NCBI GenBank assembly: GCA_019915015.1
Contig: JAHBBC010000093.1
Coordinates: forward strand, 1-11,018
Length of the DNA stretch: 11,018 bases
Reading direction: 5' to 3'
Origin: Auriscalpium vulgare
Taxonomy: Eukaryota; Basidiomycota; Agaricomycetes; Russulales; Auriscalpiaceae
Notes under the pieces: model-generated
Databases searched by the model: none
Seen by the model: the letters and a program-made list of their open reading frames with translations, nothing else
Told to the model about the DNA's origin: nothing
Position numbers and translations under genes: made by a program
In this document: positions 7,261 through 11,018 of the stretch, one piece after another
How the letters are laid out: each line of letters opens with the position of its first letter
Position numbering within the stretch: the stretch's first letter is position 1

Positions 7261-8877
7261 ATGCCAAAAATGCCAAAATTCGGGTGTTTCTCCGCTAGAC
7301 GGCTGGGCAGGCGTATCAGCGGTAGCATTCAGAACGAGGTCAACCAGGTCAACAAGCTCGAGACGTTCGAGTTCGTCGAGCCGCCTGAAGGTGCGAACAT
7401 CGTCAACAGCGGTTACGTCTTCAAGACGAAGCACGACGAGGCTGGAAACACAACGACAGAGAAGACGCGCCTCATCTCGAAGGGCTACAGCCAGCGCAAG
7501 GGCGTGGACTATCAGGACACGTTCAGCCCAGTTGCACATCACGCGTCCATTCGCTCCATCCTTGCGGTTGCCAGCAGTCGCGGCGATGCCATTCGTCAGG
7601 CCGACGTCAAGAACGCGTATCTCAATGCACCTATGGAGGAGACCGTCTACATGCGCCTCCCGCCGCGGTACAAAGAGTTTGACCCGGAGTACGCCCGCAT
7701 CTGCGCTGAGAACCCCGGACGCCTCATCGTTGCCCGCCTGCGAAAGGGCCTTTATGGCACCAAGAAAGGAGGCCACGTTTGGTACCTATTCCTGCGCAAG
7801 ACGTTTATCAACCTCGGCTACAGCGTCTGCAAGGCGGACGAGGCTGTCTTCTACTGGTTCAGCGAATCCGAGACCGACTACGTCATCGTCGCAGTCGCCA
7901 CGGACGATTTCACCATGGCGGCGCCATGCGTTGAGTTGATTGACATACTCCTCCAGCAGCTCAATCAGCACTTCGAGGTCAAGGACCTTGGGCCTATCAA
8001 ATGGCTACTTGGGCTGCATATCACTCGCGACTACGGCAAACGCACCATCTCAATTGGACAACAGGCGTACATTCTCGACATCCTCAACCGCATGGGTCTC
8101 AAAGACTCTGCACCTCTCGTCACGCCGATGGAGCCCGGCTTCAACCTGAACTACGGGTCGCCGGCACTGTCGCCCGTCGTTCTCAGTGCGCAGGAGCATT
8201 CGCTCTATCGTCAAGGTGTTGGTGCGCTAATGTACCTATCTGTCTCGACTCACCCCGACATCACGTACGCTGTTGCGACTCTGTCTCAATATCTCGAGCA
8301 GCCGCACACGACGCACATGCGCGCTCTCACGCGCGTATTTTGCTACCTCAAGCACACGATCAACCTGCGCCTTGTTCTCGGTGGAGTTGAATACGACATT
8401 CTGCCGATCGGTTACTCTGATTCCGACTGGGCGACACATATTCATCGCCACTCGATCTCCGGCTATGCGTTCTACATGGGTCACGGCCTTGTATCTTGGA
8501 GCTCGAAGAAGCAGCCCATCGTCACCCTCTCCTCTACCGAGGCGGAATATGTGGCGCTGACGCATGCTATCAAGGAGCTCTTATGGTTACGACAACTGGC
8601 TCGCGAGCTGTTCCCGCAGTCGTTCAATGATGACACGACCACGCTCTTTTGCGACAACCAGGGCGCAGTCGCACTCACCAAGGACTCGGTCTACCACCCG
8701 CGCACGAAGCATATCGACATACGCTACCACTTCATCCGCAAAGTCGTCAGTTCCGACGACGCAGAGATTCTCTACTGTCCTACAGATGAGATGGTGGCCG
8801 ACATGTTCACGAAGCCGCTCGGGCGCGTGAAGCTGGAGAAGTTCAGGGAGATGGCAGGGGTGATAGGTGATGAGTGA
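7261..8877 (+). pseudogene. pol: copia reverse transcriptase and RNase H (separated from gag-integrase by the inner insert)
   Basis: This part copies element RNA into DNA and degrades the RNA strand. The ATG at 7261 and the first 20 codons lie in the inner insert; element sequence starts at about 7323 ('SIQNEVNQVNKLETFEFVEPP'). The reverse transcriptase shows 'TRLISKGYSQRKGVDYQDTFSPVA' in part, 'QADVKNAYLNAP' with catalytic Asp 115 (7603-7605), 'RLRKGLYGTKKGG', and the Asp pair 215-216 (7903-7908) in the context ATDD instead of the usual YVDD. RNase H follows: Asp 387 (or 389) in 'GYSDSDW', Glu 429 in 'STEAEY', Asp 465 in 'CDNQGA' and Asp 486 in 'HIDIRYHF', a complete set. It ends 'DMFTKPLGRVKLEKF', the standard copia C-terminus, at TGA 8875-8877, shortly before the purine tract. 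No frameshift or stop is seen within it, so this half is well preserved. Confidence 0.95.
7319..7322. repeat. Target duplication of the inner insert, right copy (GCGG)
   Basis: This is the partner of 5838-5841, directly after the CA end of the insert. The next codon, AGC at 7324, is in the same frame as the codons upstream of the insert once the insert and one copy are removed. Confidence 0.8.
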
Positions 8878-8907
8878 GGGAGGGCGTTGCAGGGAGCAGT
8901 GCAGCTC

Positions 8908-8916
8908 GAGGGAGGG
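8908..8916 (+). other. Polypurine tract, plus-strand primer site
   Basis: GAGGGAGGG directly abuts the first base of the 3' LTR. A purine run at this place resists RNase H and primes plus-strand DNA synthesis in LTR retrotransposons. The same nine bases occur 32 bp upstream at 8876-8884, just after the pol stop codon; only the copy touching the LTR can define its left end. Confidence 0.9.
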
Positions 8917-9218
8917 TGTTGAAGTGAGGACGGAAGTCGAGCGTGCACTGCAGGACAGTGACGCCACATTAGGTGATTACGTAACACTCGAAAGATTTTC
9001 GTCTGTCGTCGCTACCTACACTCTTCACCCATTCTATTCATCGTGGTGAAGAGTGAGTACCTTACACATTCGTCATGCAGGCTTATACTGATTGTCTACC
9101 TACTAGTACACTAACCCGTGTTCTCTAGGTAGATATATATAACCCATTCTATTCATCGTGGTGAAGATACACTAACCCGTGTTCCCTAGAACCTGAGCCT
9201 GCGCATTTAGCTGCGTCA
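8917..9218 (+). repeat. 3' long terminal repeat of the copia element
   Basis: This 302-bp copy is collinear with 3209-3510 and has no indel relative to it. It differs only at 9004, 9005, 9124 and 9194. It directly follows the purine tract and is followed by the GAACA duplication. It would supply the polyadenylation site of the transcript. I see no AATAAA in it, and fungal signals are often degenerate. Confidence 0.97.
9134..9142 (+). promoter_or_regulatory. TATA-like box in the 3' LTR
   Basis: This is the identical copy of the box at 3426-3434. In the 3' LTR it would direct transcripts out of the element into flanking Helitron DNA, antisense to the Helitron gene. Activity is inferred only. 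Confidence 0.5.
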
Positions 9219-9223
9219 GAACA
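9219..9223. repeat. Target-site duplication of the copia element, right copy (GAACA)
   Basis: This is the exact partner of the GAACA at 3204-3208, directly following the last base of the 3' LTR. The match shows that both LTRs belong to one insertion event rather than to two recombined elements. Confidence 0.95.
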
Positions 9224-11018
9224 TCATTCAGAGTTCCATTAATGAATTGGCCTTGATGTGAGCCTTCTAGATATTCTACCAATTGTCTTTGAAATTCAGA
9301 ATCACCAGCTACAATATGATCCCTTACCTCCTGTGGTGTTAATGCATTTTGTATCCATAAGAGCATGTGGAGATGCAAAGTCAATCTTCCCTGCTGTTCC
9401 ACAGTACCATAGTAGGCAGCTGTTTTACCGAACAAGCCATCATGGTCTGCACCTACACCCAGTACAACTTTGATAAATGTCTCGACCATGAATTTGAAAA
9501 AGCGTGCACCAGAAACAGGATTGTTTGCAATCAAGCGATATCGTTCACTAGCAGTATATACCTTGCGATAAATATGTATATCCTGGTCAGCAAAAATATA
9601 GTGCAATAGGATGTTTAGAATCTGTTGGTGCAAATGTACTAACCATGTTGGAGCCCCAATATAGCTCATGAGAGCCCAAAGTTCATTACGCTTATACTTG
9701 TTATTTTGTGCGCGAGCTTTGTACATGCTAAGCTACATGGTCCAAGTCATTGATAATTGCAAAGCATTCCTTTTCTGCCGCTCATTAGCAGTTTCAAATT
9801 CACCATCCACCATTCTCTGAATCATGTCATTAAGCACAACTTCATTCACACTGAGTAATCGCTTAGCAATATCCGGAAAGGTTGCTTTTTGAGTGAGCAA
9901 ATACCCCCCAGTATTGCTGCGCTTTATTTGCTCATGATTAAATGCTATAAGTGGGACAAAGGTTCCAATTGAAAGCGCTTGTCATGATACATCAATAATG
10001 CACGTTTTCAAGCACTATCACTGATTTTTGAGTACCCATCTCATTTCCAATGCCACCAAGACCATAAGGAAAAAGCCAAGGAAAGGCTTGGGGGTATAGC
10101 TGAGGATTGTCATAAGTACTCTCTGTGTATCATTATGCCCTATGCCAAGTGCATATCCATTTTTTGATTTATATACTGAAGTGCAAGAGCTTTTAACTGT
10201 GTACCAGACTTCTTCTGAAGCTCGGCACCTGTTAGTGTATGCATAATAAAAGGACATTCTCCTTCTGCTGTACCTTCTTCATCTTCAGAAGAATTATTCA
10301 CTGCTTTATCTTCAGAGTCTTTCTCCGATGGAGTATACGGTAATCAATAATAACTGGAGGTTCATCTTCAGAGTAGGTTGCGAGATTATCATAGGAGATT
10401 GTAAGGTCTGCGTAGTCAGCGTGTTGACTTTGAGCACTCCAGAGCAATAGCCACTCTATTTCTACGAACAGAAATGGAGTTCTCCGATGCTTCTCGAGTT
10501 GTAGGACGAGTTGGTCCATATATACAATGCCATTACATCATTTAGTTCATCTGCACGGGAGGCAGAACACTGTATATTCGCGCATAGGCATTGCATACAT
10601 TACCACATTTGCAACCATTTGTGTACTGACCAGAGGCTTGTACTTTAATGACACATCCATTGCGACACACCCTGGCGATTAGCATCTTCTCTGCAAATGA
10701 CAAACCTTGCAACTGTGGGGGCAGGTACCTCCCCTATCCAATTGCCATTTGCTAAAGCTTGAGAAGGAATGTTTCCTTTTGCCAAAATAATCCAAGCACG
10801 GTCTGCATACCTTTGAGCATGCCTTGTCAAGAATTGGACCCTCTTCTATCAGAATTGGGTCATTCACTGACTTGCGTTCCATCCGAGTCACAGGGGTATA
10901 TGCTGTTTGTCTTCCACAAGAAGATTACGTTCAAATCTGCTTCTTCTAAAGGAGTCATTGACTTGGATAGTGGTCAGTGTTCCACACACCGCACATCCTT
11001 CTTCTAGCAAGTTTTCCT
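9219..11018 (-). pseudogene. Helitron Rep-helicase, N-terminal part with HUH nuclease motif (frameshifted)
   Basis: This is the upstream part of the Helitron gene. Readable blocks, in order, are: a CxxC pair (10984-10995) and a second Cys cluster (about 10,815) forming the N-terminal zinc finger; 'ALANGNWIGEVP' (about 10,740); 'HADYADL...PPVIIDYR' (about 10,350-10,420); 'CPFIMHTLTG' (about 10,250); 'FPWLFPYGLGGIGNE' (about 10,050); 'TGGYLL' (about 9,900). A clean stretch at 9219-9726 contains 'GRLTLHLHMLLW', whose His pair (codons 9373-9375 and 9367-9369) is the HUH metal-binding motif of the Rep nuclease. These blocks lie in different frames: I count roughly sixteen single-base-type frame changes between about 9,735 and 10,890, so the gene cannot be translated. 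An open frame continues from 9219 into the copia LTR, but those last residues are not Helitron. The true start codon is beyond the window. Confidence 0.88.

Larger units (their letters stand above)
5842..7318. mobile_element. Unclassified 1,477-bp insert in the copia polymerase gene (possible solo LTR)
   Basis: This stretch separates two halves of one reading frame, is flanked by GCGG, and begins TGATGGGCG and ends GCGTATCA, giving TG...CA ends and a 4-base inverted terminus TGAT/ATCA. It has no convincing gene: open frames are short, overlapping and without recognised motifs. The plus strand is strongly G- and purine-rich. Contents include a TATA-like box (6291-6296), a 30-bp tandem duplication (6140-6199), a 20-bp direct repeat (7051-7070, 7111-7130), a palindromic patch (6791-6804) and TCACGTGA (7244-7251). 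A solo LTR left by recombination between two LTRs of another retrotransposon fits the ends, duplication and TATA box. A non-autonomous DNA transposon with a 4-5 bp duplication is the alternative. Orientation is unproven, although the TATA-like box suggests plus. Confidence 0.75.
3209..9218 (+). mobile_element. Ty1/copia-type LTR retrotransposon, itself interrupted at 5842-7318
   Basis: All structural parts are visible: two 302-bp direct LTRs with TG...CA ends, a 5-bp target duplication GAACA on each side, a primer-binding site directly after the 5' LTR, a purine tract directly before the 3' LTR, and a gag-pol frame in the order Gag, integrase, reverse transcriptase, RNase H. Integrase ahead of reverse transcriptase defines the copia order (the Ty3 order is the reverse). 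Without the 1,477-bp inner insert and its 4-bp duplication the element is about 4.5 kb. It could not move by itself: gag has an in-frame TAG, the protease region is absent, and the polymerase is split. The LTRs differ at 4 of 302 sites, so insertion is fairly recent compared with the Helitron, but not brand-new. Confidence 0.97.
1..11018 (-). mobile_element. Helitron (rolling-circle DNA transposon), partial at both ends and split by a copia element
   Basis: Minus-strand coding remnants on both sides of the copia insertion make up one Helitron Rep-helicase protein in the expected order: zinc finger, HUH nuclease motif, two-tyrosine motif, PIF1-type helicase. Helitrons transpose by a rolling-circle mechanism: the Rep domain nicks DNA and the helicase unwinds it. 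Removing 3209-9218 plus one GAACA copy joins the two halves in the same frame. Neither terminus (5' TC, 3' hairpin with CTRR) is inside the window: the right edge lies just inside the N-terminal zinc finger and the left edge lies at helicase motif V. The DNA is visibly A/T-richer than the copia insert. Frame changes and stop codons show that the copy is inactive. Domain identification comes from recognised motifs and remembered family consensus, not from a search. Confidence 0.9.

Noticed and set aside
5842..7318. Reading the inner insert as a Helitron
   Set aside because: Helitrons insert between A and T without target duplication, start with TC and end in CTRR after a hairpin. This insert has a GCGG duplication and TG...CA ends.
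9172..9218. The C-terminal end of the open frame that carries the HUH motif
   Set aside because: These last residues are translated from the copia LTR; Helitron sequence stops at the insertion point.
1..11018. tRNA or rRNA genes, or a host metabolic gene
   Set aside because: I saw no cloverleaf, rRNA-like stretch or non-transposon protein on either strand. The tRNA-like match at 3511 is a primer-binding site only.

Overview
The window looks like repeat-rich nuclear DNA of a filamentous fungus, most likely a basidiomycete. It holds no RNA gene and no recognisable host gene, and everything readable belongs to transposons. The fungal placement rests on the style of the Helitron and copia proteins as I know those families; no search was run.

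Three transposon insertions are nested. The outer layer is a Helitron on the minus strand, running off both window ends. Its Rep-helicase gene reads from 11018 down to 1: N-terminal zinc finger (about 10,700-11,000), a conserved 'PYGLGGIGNE' block (about 10,050), the HUH motif (9367-9375), then, beyond the interruption, a Cys/His-rich block (2936-3200), the two-tyrosine motif (2765-2788), an acidic/basic linker and a PIF1-type helicase (1-1300). The gene is dead, with many frame changes on the right and several stop codons on the left.

The middle layer is a 6,010-bp Ty1/copia LTR retrotransposon at 3209-9218, plus strand. It has two 302-bp LTRs (4 differences), a 5-bp target duplication GAACA, a primer-binding site matching the anticodon arm of initiator tRNA-Met, and a polypurine tract. 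It landed between the HUH and tyrosine motifs of the Helitron Rep gene. It encodes Gag, integrase, reverse transcriptase and RNase H in one frame. That frame is broken by a TAG in gag and by the third insertion, and the protease domain is not visible.

The inner layer is a 1,477-bp non-coding insert at 5842-7318 that splits the start of the reverse transcriptase domain. It has TG...CA ends, a 4-bp duplication GCGG, a TATA-like box and internal repeats. A solo LTR of another retrotransposon is the best guess, but I do not recognise it.

The order of events is clear: Helitron first, then copia, then the inner insert. In both insertions, removing the insert plus one duplication copy restores the host reading frame, which supports the boundaries. 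No element here looks able to move by itself. I see no evidence of a wholly new system. The items most worth checking are the unidentified inner insert, the missing copia protease and the very uneven indel load of the Helitron gene.
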